Origin: Cohnella xylanilytica
GTDB taxonomy: Bacteria; Bacillota; Bacilli; Paenibacillales; Paenibacillaceae
NCBI RefSeq assembly: GCF_014212175.1
Contig: NZ_JACJVR010000066.1
Coordinates: 1-36,293, forward strand
Direction of reading: 5' to 3'
DNA: 36,293 bases
The translations under genes and the position numbers were made by a program. The notes under the pieces were generated by a model that ran no database searches, had not been told where the DNA came from, and was given only the letters and a program-made list of their open reading frames with translations. Below are positions 7,949-16,780 of the stretch, in pieces (position 1 is the stretch's first letter; every line of letters begins with the position of its first letter).

Positions 7949-8905
7949 TCAACCGTCCGGCGTCCGCGCCGTCTGGCGCAATCTGGCGACGTCGCTCCTT
8001 GGCGGGCTGCCGAAGAATCGGCTGTAATCCCGGCTGAACTGGGAGGTGCTTACGTACCCCACCAGCCGGCATGCCGTGGTCGCATCCATGGAGCCGGCGG
8101 CCATCAGACGCCTCGCTTCGTGAAGACGCAGCGCCTTCTGGTATTGCAGCGGGCTCATGGAGGTCACGGACTTGAAATGCTCGTGGAACGAGGACTCGCT
8201 CATATGGACCAGCTCGGCCAGCTCCGCCACCTTCATCGGTTGGGAGAAGTTGTCGCGAATCCAGGCGATCGCCTTCGCCATTCGCTGCACGCCCGAATCC
8301 GCGAAGCCGATCTCCGCGACGCGAACGCCGACGGGGCTGCGCAGGATTCGGATCAATATCTCGTCCATGACGAGCGGAGCGATCCATTCGGCGTCGCCGG
8401 GATGAAGCAGACACTTCACGAGTCTTCTCGCTGCGGCCACCAGGCCGTAATCGGCGTCGGCGACGTAACCCGAGCTGCGCCCCGGAACCGGCGGCAGGCC
8501 CCGGGGATACGCCTTCAGCGCCAGCTCGGCGATTCGAAGCGGATCGAGGTCGAGCCGGATTCCAAGGAACGGCTCGGAAGGGCTGGCAAGCGTCGTCTGG
8601 AGAGTAATCGGCAGCGCGAGAGGGAGCATGAGCATTTGCGACTTGCCGAACGGATAGACATCCTGCCCTACCGTAACCGCCTTCGCCCCTTGCGCCACGA
8701 TAAACAGCGAGGGCGAGTAGAAGGTGTTGACAACCGTATCCGTTCGCGAGAAGCGGCCGAGGTGCAAGCCGGGAATGATCGGATCGCAGACGCCGTCATG
8801 CGGCGTATGGGCGCGGATCAGCCGAGCCAGCCGCTCCGTCTCCGCATCGAGTGATTCCTCCTCGTCCGTCCCTCGATTCAACGGCCCATGGAGAGTGTCC
8901 GTCAT
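7949..8905 (-). CDS. AraC family transcriptional regulator (AraC_N type)
   Basis: A 318-residue regulator. Its N-terminal domain has the AraC_N pattern (PGLHLGRFSRTD, then SLFIVAQGAKAVTVGQDVY), the ligand-side domain seen in regulators of oxidoreductase genes. Residues about 210-310 form the double HTH (MKVAELAELVHMSESSFHEHFK, here read as overlapping helices, then VGYVSTSQFSRDYSRFFG). The start at 8905 is set by AGGAGGAGGAAGG just upstream; a longer in-frame version to 9028 would run through the promoter and lacks a ribosome binding site. It probably controls the SDR gene downstream on the same strand. AraC_N regulators next to an SDR-type gene are a common pairing. Confidence 0.9.
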   Translation of the reverse strand: MTDTLHGPLNRGTDEEESLDAETERLARLIRAHTPHDGVCDPIIPGLHLGRFSRTDTVVNTFYSPSLFIVAQGAKAVTVGQDVYPFGKSQMLMLPLALPITLQTTLASPSEPFLGIRLDLDPLRIAELALKAYPRGLPPVPGRSSGYVADADYGLVAAARRLVKCLLHPGDAEWIAPLVMDEILIRILRSPVGVRVAEIGFADSGVQRMAKAIAWIRDNFSQPMKVAELAELVHMSESSFHEHFKSVTSMSPLQYQKALRLHEARRLMAAGSMDATTACRLVGYVSTSQFSRDYSRFFGSPPRSDVARLRQTARTPDG

Positions 8906-8957
8906 GGCGCCCTTCCTCCTCCTCTCGGGTAGAGCTCCTCTTGTACAAACCGAGATT

Positions 8958-8995
8958 ATCATAAAGGATACGGTACGGAAAACCAAGTTCCGTAC
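8958..8995 (-). promoter_or_regulatory. araC-type gene promoter with operator over the -35 box
   Basis: Minus-strand promoter: -35 TTGGTT (complement of 8981-8986), a 17-bp spacer, and -10 TATGAT (complement of 8958-8963). A perfect inverted repeat GTACGGAA/TTCCGTAC (8973-8980 and 8988-8995) brackets the -35 exactly, so a bound protein would block polymerase. This suggests repression of the regulator gene, by itself or another factor. Confidence 0.6.
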
Positions 8996-9014
8996 AGCCC
9001 CCCGCCAAGCCCCC

Positions 9015-9074
9015 CTACAGAATTCCAAGATACGTACAGCGCCTCTATACAGGATTCCTGCATATGTACAGTAC
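9015..9074. repeat. 32-bp direct repeats with TACAG boxes upstream of the importer operon
   Basis: Two imperfect copies of a roughly 28-bp unit lie 32 bp apart: TACAG-N-ATTCC followed by TA-N-GTACAG, boxes at 9016-9020 and 9035-9039 in copy one, 9048-9052 and 9067-9071 in copy two. A fifth TACAG is at 8993-8997. Spacing of 32 bp is about three helical turns. AraC-family activators bind tandem direct repeats like this, so it is a likely activator site. Confidence 0.6.
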
Positions 9075-9095
9075 CCGGAATCGCGCCGCGTCGGC

Positions 9096-9121
9096 TATCG
9101 TTAGACCTGTAAGCGCAACCA
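9096..9121 (+). promoter_or_regulatory. Importer operon promoter with cre-like CcpA site
   Basis: A weak -10 TATCGT (9096-9101) has no matching -35 at 9073-9078, so activation is likely. TGTAAGCGCAACCA at 9108-9121 fits the CcpA cre consensus TGWAARCGYTWNCW at 13 of 14 positions and would cover the predicted transcription start, a position typical of catabolite repression. Confidence 0.5.
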
Positions 9122-9179
9122 ACCGAGCCAGCCGGCAAGCGACACGGAAGCGCGACGGAAAGGAAAGGAGCTGCAAGAG

Positions 9180-10178
9180 ATGTTGGATGAGCCGGTTACG
9201 AAGACGCACTCGCAGGTAGGCGGCAGAAGGGAGCCGGCGGCGCGAACCGAGAAGAAGAAGTCGGCCTTGCGCAGGGAGCTGTCCCATCTGCGCAAAAACC
9301 GGGAGCTGTTCCTTCTATCCCTGCCGGGGATTTTGTACAAATTGATTTTCGCCTATCTGCCGATGGTCGGCCTCTTGATCGCCTTCAAAAATTACCGGTA
9401 CGATCTCGGAATCTTCGGAAGCAAGTGGGTCGGCCTGGACAACTTCAAATTTCTGTTCACCACGGACACGGCCTGGAGAATCACGCGCAACACCGTTCTG
9501 TACAACGTCGGCTATATGCTGATTACGACCGTAGCCGCCTTGCTGTTCGCGGTGCTGCTCAACGAGATCCGGGCGAAGTGGACCCGGTTCTACCAGACGG
9601 CGCTGTTCCTGCCCCACTTCCTCTCGTGGGTGCTGGTCGGCTACATCGCCTACGCGTTCCTGAACCATTCGGACGGCTTCATCAACCGGATGCTGATCTC
9701 GCTCGGGATGGAGCCGATCAGCTGGTACCAGGATTCGGGCCCGTGGCCGTACATCCTTATTCTGGTCCACCTGTGGAAGGCGATCGGCTTCACGACCTTG
9801 ATCTACTTCGCCGGCATCATGGGCATCAGCGGCGATTATTACGAGGCGGCCCGCATCGACGGGGCGACGAAGACGCAGATGGCGCTCAAGATTACGGTTC
9901 CGCTGCTGACGCCGCTCATTATCATCATGCTCATTCTGTCGGTCGGCAGCATGTTCCGGGGCGACTTCGGCCTGCACTACTTCATTCCGAACAACTCGGG
10001 CTTCCTCTACGCGTCGACGGACATCATCGACACCTATGTCTATCGGGCGCTTCGCGAAGTCGGCAACGTCAGCATGTCCGCCGCGGTCGGCTTCTATCAA
10101 TCCGTCGTCGGCTTCGTGCTGGTGCTTCTCGCGAACGGCATCGTGCGAAGAATCAACCCGGATCACTCGATGTGGTAA
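9180..10178 (+). CDS. lplB: LplB-type ABC sugar transporter permease
   Basis: A 332-residue inner-membrane permease of the carbohydrate uptake class 1 family. About six transmembrane helices follow a charged cytoplasmic N-terminus of ~40 residues. The ATPase-contacting EAA loop is EAARIDGATKTQMALKITVP, starting at residue 222. The opening FLLSLPGILYKLIFAYLPM and the early FKNYRYDLGIFGSKWVGLDNF are typical of LplB/YtcP-partner permeases of Paenibacillus and Bacillus. AAAGGAG lies about 9 nt before the ATG. It is the first gene of an importer set lplB-lplC-lplA. The gene name marks family resemblance, not a proven substrate; oligosaccharides are likely given the neighbouring glycosidases. Confidence 0.92.
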   Translation: MLDEPVTKTHSQVGGRREPAARTEKKKSALRRELSHLRKNRELFLLSLPGILYKLIFAYLPMVGLLIAFKNYRYDLGIFGSKWVGLDNFKFLFTTDTAWRITRNTVLYNVGYMLITTVAALLFAVLLNEIRAKWTRFYQTALFLPHFLSWVLVGYIAYAFLNHSDGFINRMLISLGMEPISWYQDSGPWPYILILVHLWKAIGFTTLIYFAGIMGISGDYYEAARIDGATKTQMALKITVPLLTPLIIIMLILSVGSMFRGDFGLHYFIPNNSGFLYASTDIIDTYVYRALREVGNVSMSAAVGFYQSVVGFVLVLLANGIVRRINPDHSMW

Positions 10179-10196
10179 GGAGGCCGCGAAAAGAAG

Positions 10197-11087
10197 ATGA
10201 ACACGAACGCCAGCTATTCCTTGTCCCGGTTCCTCATCCACCTGTTCTTCACGGTCGTCTCGATCGCGACGGTCCTGCCGTTCCTGCTCGTCGTCGCCGT
10301 CTCCCTCACGGACGAGAAGGCGCTGACGGAGCGCGGGTACCAGTTCATTCCGAGCGACTTCAGCCTGAACGCCTATCGCTACATGCTCGATTCGCCGGAT
10401 ATCCTGTTCCGGGCGTACGGGGTGACCATCCTGATCACCGTCGCCGGCACGCTGGTCAGCCTGCTCGTGACCGCGATGACCGCCTACGTCGTCTCCCGGC
10501 GGGATTACCGGTACAACCGGATCACCACGTTCTACGTGTTTTTCACCATGCTGTTCAGCGGCGGACTCGTTCCGTCCTACATCCTGATCACGCAGTATTT
10601 GCATCTGAAGGATAATCTGCTGGCGCTAATTCTTCCGATCCTGCTGTCGCCGTTCAACATTATGGTCTTGAAGGGGTTCCTGTCCAAGCTTCCGATCGAA
10701 GTGGTCGAATCGGCCAAGATCGACGGGGCGAAGGAGCTCGGGATCTTCTTCAAAATCATCCTGCCCCTGTCGACGCCGGCTCTGGCCACGCTTGGACTTC
10801 TGATCTCGTTCGCCTACTGGAACGAATGGTTCAACGCCATGCTGTACATCGACGATCCGAACAAGGTGCCGCTGCAGCTCTTGCTCGTCCGGACGCTCAA
10901 CAGCATCGAATTCATCACGACCAATTCGGAATTCGCCCAGCAGCTCGGCATCGATCTGTCCGACTTCCCGAACAATTCCGCGCGGATGGCGATCGCCGTT
11001 CTCGCCGGAGGGCCGATGCTCGTCATCTTCCCGTTCTTCCAGCGCTTCTTCGTCAAAGGGCTTACGGTTGGCTCCCTCAAGGGTTAA
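10197..11087 (+). CDS. lplC: LplC/YtcP-type ABC sugar transporter permease
   Basis: A 296-residue inner-membrane permease, partner of LplB. It has about six transmembrane helices; the conserved EAA-like loop is ESAKIDGAKELGIFFKIILP, starting at residue 171, and the C-terminus FFQRFFVKGLTVGSLKG is the family's usual ending. AAGGAGG begins right at the lplB stop, 11-12 nt before this ATG, with an 18-bp gap between the genes, so they are co-transcribed and probably translationally coupled. No ATPase gene is present nearby; importers of this class usually share an MsmX-type ATPase encoded elsewhere. Confidence 0.93.
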   Translation: MNTNASYSLSRFLIHLFFTVVSIATVLPFLLVVAVSLTDEKALTERGYQFIPSDFSLNAYRYMLDSPDILFRAYGVTILITVAGTLVSLLVTAMTAYVVSRRDYRYNRITTFYVFFTMLFSGGLVPSYILITQYLHLKDNLLALILPILLSPFNIMVLKGFLSKLPIEVVESAKIDGAKELGIFFKIILPLSTPALATLGLLISFAYWNEWFNAMLYIDDPNKVPLQLLLVRTLNSIEFITTNSEFAQQLGIDLSDFPNNSARMAIAVLAGGPMLVIFPFFQRFFVKGLTVGSLKG

Positions 11088-11124
11088 CATAGCAAGCAAG
11101 AGAAAAACGTAGGAGGTCACACGA

Positions 11125-12666
11125 ATGTTGAAGAGAAAATTAGGCATGACCGCGCTGGCTCTCGTCGCCGCCGCCGCGATGGCCGGCTGCTCCGGCGGGA
11201 ACGGCAACGGCAGCTCCAGCGGCAACGGCGGCGATTCCTCGCCTTCGGGCTCGGCGCCGTCCTCGCCGGCTTCGGCCTCGGCATCGGGCTCCTCGGAGCT
11301 CAAGCCGGTCGAGCTGACCTGGTATTACCCGCTGAACCAGCTTCAGCCGGATCAACAGAAGGTGGAAGACGCCGTCAACAAGATCGTCAAGGAGAAGCTC
11401 AACGCCACCGTCAAGCTGAAGCCGGTCGTCTTCGGAGACTACGTGCAGAAGATGAACACCGTCCTGGCCGCGAGCGAGAAGTTCGACATCATGTGGACCG
11501 GCTACCTGATCAAGCCGGAGGAGCTCGTCCGCAAGGGGGCGCTCATGCCCCTCGACGATCTGATCAATCAGTACGCTCCCGACCTGAAGGCCGATATGCC
11601 GCAGTATATGTGGGACGGCCTCACCGTCGACGGCAAAATCTACGGCATCGCGAACCAGCAGATCAACGGCACCCGCTACGGCTTCATTATCCAGAAGAGG
11701 TTCGCGGACAAGTACCAGCTCGACACGTCCTCCATCAAGAAGCTCGAGGATCTCGAACCGTTCCTGGAGAAGCTCAAGCAGGGCGAGCCGGACATCATCC
11801 CGTTCAACGGCTTCGTCAATACGGCTCTGCGCGACGAGACGTATTGGGGGCTTCCGGGCCTCGACGATCACTTCTACGTGAAGATCGGCGACCCGACCTA
11901 CAAGCTGTACCGCTATCCGGAGGAAGAGCTGAACCTGTACCGGCTCATGAGCAAGTGGTATAAGGCCGGCTACATCTACAAGGACGCGGCTACGGCGAAG
12001 ATGAACGATTACGTCGCCAAGGGCCAGATCGCGGTCGACTTCAACAACGTGCTGAAGCCCGGCGTCGAGGCTGAGGTCAAGGCGAAGAACGGCGGCAACG
12101 ACGTCATCGTCGTCCCGATCAGCGACTGGTTCACGAACGGGTACTCGGCGACGACGAACCAATCGATCAGCCGCACGTCCCCGAACCCGGAACGCGCCAT
12201 GATGCTGCTCAACCTGGTCAACACCGACCCGGAGCTGTACAACCTGCTCTGCAACGGCCTCGAAGGCGAGCATTACGAGAAGAAGCCGGAAGGCTATATC
12301 GTGCCCGCGGCGGATACGAAGTACCGGCCGAACGTGGACTGGGTTTTCGGCAACGTGTTCAACTCCTACCTGAAGGAAGGCCAGCCTCAGAACGTCTGGG
12401 AAGAGACGAAGAAGATCAACGAGACGGCCGAGCTCAACCCGGTCGGCGGGTTCCACTTCAACTCCGAGCCGGTCGTCACCGAGATCGCCAACCTGAACGC
12501 GGTATGGGGCGAGTACAAGAAGGGCATCCAGACCGGAACGCTCGACTTCGACAAGACGTGGCCGAGCCTGTACGAGAAGCTGAAGGAAGCGGGCGAAGAC
12601 AAGTACGTCGCCGAGGTTACGAAGCAGTTCGAAGAGTTCCTGAAGAGCAAAGGGCTTAAGCAGTAA
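11125..12666 (+). CDS. lplA: LplA-like extracellular solute-binding lipoprotein (DUF3502 C-terminus)
   Basis: A 513-residue lipoprotein that captures the substrate for the LplBC importer. The signal peptide ends in an AMAGC lipobox with the lipidated cysteine at residue 22, followed by a Gly/Ser/Asn/Pro-rich tether (about 23-60). The two-lobed solute-binding fold follows (VELTWYYPLNQLQPDQQKVE near its start). The last ~75 residues, from GGFHFNSEPVVTEIANLNAV onward, match the DUF3502 tail found in LplA-type proteins. AGGAGG lies 8 nt before the ATG. The ligand cannot be read from the sequence; context suggests an oligosaccharide released by the beta-helix protein encoded next. Confidence 0.92.
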   Translation: MLKRKLGMTALALVAAAAMAGCSGGNGNGSSSGNGGDSSPSGSAPSSPASASASGSSELKPVELTWYYPLNQLQPDQQKVEDAVNKIVKEKLNATVKLKPVVFGDYVQKMNTVLAASEKFDIMWTGYLIKPEELVRKGALMPLDDLINQYAPDLKADMPQYMWDGLTVDGKIYGIANQQINGTRYGFIIQKRFADKYQLDTSSIKKLEDLEPFLEKLKQGEPDIIPFNGFVNTALRDETYWGLPGLDDHFYVKIGDPTYKLYRYPEEELNLYRLMSKWYKAGYIYKDAATAKMNDYVAKGQIAVDFNNVLKPGVEAEVKAKNGGNDVIVVPISDWFTNGYSATTNQSISRTSPNPERAMMLLNLVNTDPELYNLLCNGLEGEHYEKKPEGYIVPAADTKYRPNVDWVFGNVFNSYLKEGQPQNVWEETKKINETAELNPVGGFHFNSEPVVTEIANLNAVWGEYKKGIQTGTLDFDKTWPSLYEKLKEAGEDKYVAEVTKQFEEFLKSKGLKQ

Positions 12667-12715
12667 AAGAGAAGGGATTAAGTGCAACGCCGGAACAACG
12701 CAAGGCTGCAATCGC

Positions 12716-12760
12716 GCGGGAAGGTCCGCCGCTCCGGGGCGGTACGGGGGGCCTTCCCGC
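12716..12760 (+). other. Two-tier intercistronic hairpin
   Basis: A 9-bp stem GCGGGAAGG (12716-12724) with CCTTCCCGC (12752-12760) encloses a second stem CCGCC/GGCGG (12726-12730, 12738-12742). No U-tract follows, so it is not an intrinsic terminator. It ends 30 nt before the next start codon and could protect the importer mRNA from decay and separate its level from that of the long enzyme gene. Confidence 0.5.
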
Positions 12761-12790
12761 ACTATTCTCATGGAGAGAGGAAGGGAACTG

Positions 12791-15700
12791 ATGATCAAGA
12801 GAAGGTTGGTCTCGCTGCTTCTTGCAAGCCTGTTGCTTACGATTCCGCAGATGTTCGCCCGCGCCTACGCCGAGCCGCCGGAGGGCGAAGCGCAAGAGAT
12901 TGAAGCGCAAGAGGCCGAAGCGCAAGGAAGAGGACCGAACCACGCTTTTTACGTGGCGACGAATGGAAGCGATTCCAATCCGGGCACGCTGAAGAAGCCG
13001 TTCAAGACGCTGGAACGCGCCCGCGACGCGGTACGGAAGATGAAGGGCCAAGGGAACGGGCGCCTGCCGAAGGGCGGCGTAACCGTCTACTTGAGGGAAG
13101 GCGCGTACGAGCGGACGTCCAGCTTCGAGCTGAGGCAGCAGGACTCCGGCGAAGCGGGCAGGCCCGTCACGTACAAGGCTTATCCCGGCGAGACCGTGCG
13201 GCTAACCGGCGGCCAGAATCTCGAGAAGAGCGGATTCGTTCCGGTGACGGACAGCGCCGTGCTGGACCGGATCATCAGTCCGGAGGCGAGAGAGAAGGTG
13301 CTCGTCTACGACCTGGCCGCCCACGGCATCACCGATTACGGCGTGCTTAGCCGCCACGGCTACTACCTGGCCAACGACCTGAGCGAAGTGCCGCCTATGG
13401 AGCTGTACGTGAACGGGCAGGGCATGACGCTGGCCCGCTGGCCGAACGAGGGAACCGTGCAGATGGACCAGATTCTCGATCCCGGTCCGACCCGGCGGGA
13501 CCCGGACGTGCATAAGCGGGGCGGCACGTTCACGTACACGTACGACCGTCCCCAATACTGGACGCAGGCGGACGACATCTGGCTGGACGGCATCTTCGGC
13601 TACAGCTGGGAATGGTCGTACAACAAGATCGCCTCGATCGACACGGCGAACAAGAGCATCACGCTGAAGTACGGCGAGATGAGCGGCATTTTCAAAAACT
13701 GGTACCCGGACTTCCACTTCGCGCAGAACCTGCTCGAGGAGATCGACATGCCGGGCGAGTATTACATCGACCGCTCGAACGGGAAGCTGTACTACCTGCC
13801 GAACGCCGAATTCCTGGCCAGCGCCGATCCGGAGATCACGGTCACGATGCTGAAGACTCCGATGATCAACGCGCTCAACGCCTCCTACGTCAGCTTCGAG
13901 GAGCTGATTCTGGAGAACGGCCGGGATTCGGCGGCGGTTATCGCGGGAGGCAGCCATACGCAGATCGCGAACAGCGAGATTCGCAACTTCACGAACAGCG
14001 GCGTGCTGATCAACACCCAGAGCCGGTTCTACTACAGCGATATCGTCCCGGGCCCGGGCACCGATAACGGCGTGAAGAACTCGCACATCCACCATATCGG
14101 CGGAACGGCGGTCACGCTGACCGGGGGCAATCCGAAGACGCTGAAGCCGGGCGACAACTTCGTCGAGAATTCGCATATTCACGACTTCGCCTATTACCAC
14201 AAGGCCTACAACCCCGGCGTCCACCTGTCGGGCGTCGGCAACCGGATGTCGCACAACGAGCTGCATGACGCGCCCCATCCGGGGGTTCTCGTCTTCGGCA
14301 ACGACCATCTGATCGAGTACAACGAGATTTACGACGTGTGCAAGACGTTCTCCGACCTCGGCGCGATCTACATGAACGAAGGAGAGAAGCCTCAGAACCG
14401 GGGCACCGTCATTCGCCGCAACTACTTCCACAACATCGGGGAGAGCAAGCCCGGCGTGGAAGGCATCTACCCCGACAACTTCACGATGGGGCTCAAGATC
14501 GAGGAGAACGTGTTCTACCGGATGGGCAACTCCGCGATCCGCAACAACGGCGGGGCTCATATTCGTTCGAAAAACAATATTTTCGTCGACAGCAAGGTGC
14601 CGTACGACTACGCGGATCTGTATCTGGGCGACAAGCCGGACGGCCAGATCGCGAAGAACTACATGCCGAAGTGGCAGGCTCTGTTCGCGGCGAACAACAA
14701 CTTCGTCGGGACGCCTTATCTGGCGAAGTATCCGGAGCTGGCGAACTTCTTCGCGGAGAACCGCTATTATCCCGACACCAATACGTTCGAGGGCAACGTC
14801 GTCTACAACCCGACGGTGCCGCGCAGCTCCACGACCAACGCCAACGGCGCGTACGACAAGTTCAACCTGGTGCAGTACGGCGGCAACTGGGTGACGAACA
14901 CCGATCCGGGCTTCGTCGACCTGGCCGGAGGCGACCTGTCGCTCGCGCCGGACGCGGCCGTCTTCGCGAACATTCCGGGCTTCCCGAACATTCCGTTCGG
15001 CGAGATGGGGACGTCCGGCAAGGTCGGCCCGACGAACGGGCAAGACGTCTACCCGGTGCAGAATGTCGTCGTGTATAACGACGAGATTACGGTGGATCGG
15101 TGGAAAACGGTCAAGCTGCAGACGGCCGTGCTGCCGTGGAACGCCAGCAACCCGAGCCTTCGCTTCGTCTCGGAAGATCCCTCCATTGCCGCCGTGGACG
15201 CGAAGGGCGTCGTAACCGGAGCGGCGGTCGGCGACACGGTCGTGACGGTATCGTCGCTGGACAATCCGTCGGCTTCGGCCGAGGTGGTCGTCCACGTGGC
15301 GAAGGGCGACGGGGTCATGGACTACACGGACTTCGAATCCGGAGCCAACGGCTGGCCGCAGGACGCGAACCGCAGCATCGTCACCGTGGACGGCAACCAC
15401 TGGTATAAGCTGCTGAACGGCGCCTCCGCCGTCAAGGAGAAGGCGTTCTCCGACTACGAGCTGCGGGTGAAGCTCAAGACGCCGGAGACGATGGGAGCTG
15501 GCGCGACCCTTTATATTTTCGACCGGCAGAGCTCCAACCAGCCCGGACGGATCGGCTACCGGAGCCGGCCGGACGGAACGTCCTCATGGCTGCTGTACGA
15601 CTCGGCTTGGGCGGTCGTGAAGGAAGCGAAGCTGCCCGGCCGCGACCTTCAGCCGAACACGGAATATAGCTTGAAGGTGTTGGTCCGGGGCGGCGACATC

Positions 15701-16735
15701 AGCGTCTACCTGGACGGCCAGCTCCGGCTGAAGGCGACCAACCCGGGGTATAACCCTTCGGGCAAGGTCGGGTTCTACATCAACGTCATGCCGAATCTGC
15801 TGCTCGACGACATTCAGTTCAAGGAGCCGACGACGGAGCTGTCCGGCATCGTGCCGGCGGAGAGCGACGTGCGGATCGCGGCCGGCGAGCGGAAGACGCT
15901 GGCGGTGTCGTTCGACCCCGCGGACGCGGAGGACACGGAGCTCGTCTGGGAGTCGAGCGATCCTTCCGTGGCGACGGTGGACGAAGGCGGCACGGTGACG
16001 GCCGTGAGCGAGGGCGAGGCGATCGTGACGGCGACGTCGGCCAGCCATCCGGACATCTCCGCCGAGATCCGCGTGACGGTGTCGAACGTCCTGCACTTCA
16101 CGAGCTTCGAAGCCGGCGGCAACGGCTGGCCGGTCGATCCGAACCGCAGCATCTACGCGGACGGGGACGGCAACCGCTGGTACAGGATCGCGAACGGGGC
16201 GACCGGCATTCTGGATAAGACGTTCACGGATTACCAGCTCGAGTTCAAGCTGAAGACGCCGGAGACGCTGCCGGAGGGCGGCGGCACGCTGTACATCTTC
16301 GACAAGCAGGATTCCGTCGGCTCGACCCGTATCGGCTACAAGATGAAGGCGGACGGGACGTCGTCGTGGATTCTGTACAACCCGAGCTGGACGGTTCTGA
16401 AGACGGTCGATCTGCCGCAGCGCGATCTGGAGGCGAATACGGCCTACGACGTCAAGGTCGTCGTTCGCGGCGCTCAGCTTCAGGTGTACGTCGATGGCGT
16501 ATTGAAGCTGGAAGGGTTGGACCCGAACCACCGGCCTTCGGGCAAGGTCGGCTTCTACGCCAGCGGCTTCGGCTACCTGCTGTTCGACGACGTGAAGCTC
16601 TCGCTCGTTACGCAGGAAGCTGCCGCCGCCGCCGCATCGGAGGAGTCTCCCGCGCCGGAGGAGACTTCGGTACCGGAGGAGGCCACGGAATCCGGATCGG
16701 AGCAGGCTTCCGCTCCGGAGGGGACGACAGTTTAA
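12791..16735 (+). CDS. Secreted right-handed parallel beta-helix protein with two Big_2/LamG-like module pairs
   Basis: A 1314-residue secreted protein. Residues 1-27 are a signal peptide cut after AYA; a short Glu/Ala-rich segment follows. Residues about 45-740 are a parallel beta-helix opening FYVATNGSDSNPGTLKKPF and full of N/D-rich turns such as IHHIGGTAVTLTGGN. This core is typical of polysaccharide lyases and of glycosidase families such as GH141; which it is cannot be decided here. Then come Big_2 (about 756-835), LamG-like (843-1013), Big_2 (1017-1097), LamG-like (1101-1272) and a Glu/Pro/Ser tail with no SLH or sortase signal. The start at 12791 is preferred over 12770 because the ribosome binding site lies between them. 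It likely depolymerises the external substrate of the locus. Confidence 0.85.
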   Translation: MIKRRLVSLLLASLLLTIPQMFARAYAEPPEGEAQEIEAQEAEAQGRGPNHAFYVATNGSDSNPGTLKKPFKTLERARDAVRKMKGQGNGRLPKGGVTVYLREGAYERTSSFELRQQDSGEAGRPVTYKAYPGETVRLTGGQNLEKSGFVPVTDSAVLDRIISPEAREKVLVYDLAAHGITDYGVLSRHGYYLANDLSEVPPMELYVNGQGMTLARWPNEGTVQMDQILDPGPTRRDPDVHKRGGTFTYTYDRPQYWTQADDIWLDGIFGYSWEWSYNKIASIDTANKSITLKYGEMSGIFKNWYPDFHFAQNLLEEIDMPGEYYIDRSNGKLYYLPNAEFLASADPEITVTMLKTPMINALNASYVSFEELILENGRDSAAVIAGGSHTQIANSEIRNFTNSGVLINTQSRFYYSDIVPGPGTDNGVKNSHIHHIGGTAVTLTGGNPKTLKPGDNFVENSHIHDFAYYHKAYNPGVHLSGVGNRMSHNELHDAPHPGVLVFGNDHLIEYNEIYDVCKTFSDLGAIYMNEGEKPQNRGTVIRRNYFHNIGESKPGVEGIYPDNFTMGLKIEENVFYRMGNSAIRNNGGAHIRSKNNIFVDSKVPYDYADLYLGDKPDGQIAKNYMPKWQALFAANNNFVGTPYLAKYPELANFFAENRYYPDTNTFEGNVVYNPTVPRSSTTNANGAYDKFNLVQYGGNWVTNTDPGFVDLAGGDLSLAPDAAVFANIPGFPNIPFGEMGTSGKVGPTNGQDVYPVQNVVVYNDEITVDRWKTVKLQTAVLPWNASNPSLRFVSEDPSIAAVDAKGVVTGAAVGDTVVTVSSLDNPSASAEVVVHVAKGDGVMDYTDFESGANGWPQDANRSIVTVDGNHWYKLLNGASAVKEKAFSDYELRVKLKTPETMGAGATLYIFDRQSSNQPGRIGYRSRPDGTSSWLLYDSAWAVVKEAKLPGRDLQPNTEYSLKVLVRGGDISVYLDGQLRLKATNPGYNPSGKVGFYINVMPNLLLDDIQFKEPTTELSGIVPAESDVRIAAGERKTLAVSFDPADAEDTELVWESSDPSVATVDEGGTVTAVSEGEAIVTATSASHPDISAEIRVTVSNVLHFTSFEAGGNGWPVDPNRSIYADGDGNRWYRIANGATGILDKTFTDYQLEFKLKTPETLPEGGGTLYIFDKQDSVGSTRIGYKMKADGTSSWILYNPSWTVLKTVDLPQRDLEANTAYDVKVVVRGAQLQVYVDGVLKLEGLDPNHRPSGKVGFYASGFGYLLFDDVKLSLVTQEAAAAAASEESPAPEETSVPEEATESGSEQASAPEGTTV
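15055..16608 (+). repeat. Internal tandem duplication of a Big_2 + LamG-like module
   Basis: Two copies of an ~260-residue pair, one at about 15055-15831 and one at about 15838-16608. Parallel landmarks: VVTVSSLDNPSASAEVVVHV and IVTATSASHPDISAEIRVTV; GWPQDANRSI and GWPVDPNRSI; ELRVKLKTPET and EFKLKTPET; PSGKVGFYINV and PSGKVGFYASG. The modules probably bind carbohydrate or act as spacers. Confidence 0.85.
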
Positions 16736-16780
16736 TCGGGCGGGTGAGGGTTGGCGCTAAAAAGCGGAATCGTTCCCGAC

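Noticed and set aside
6891..8905. SDR/AraC pair considered as a mobile insertion into the sugar locus
   Set aside because: No transposase, terminal repeats or target duplication are visible at its borders, and composition matches the neighbours.
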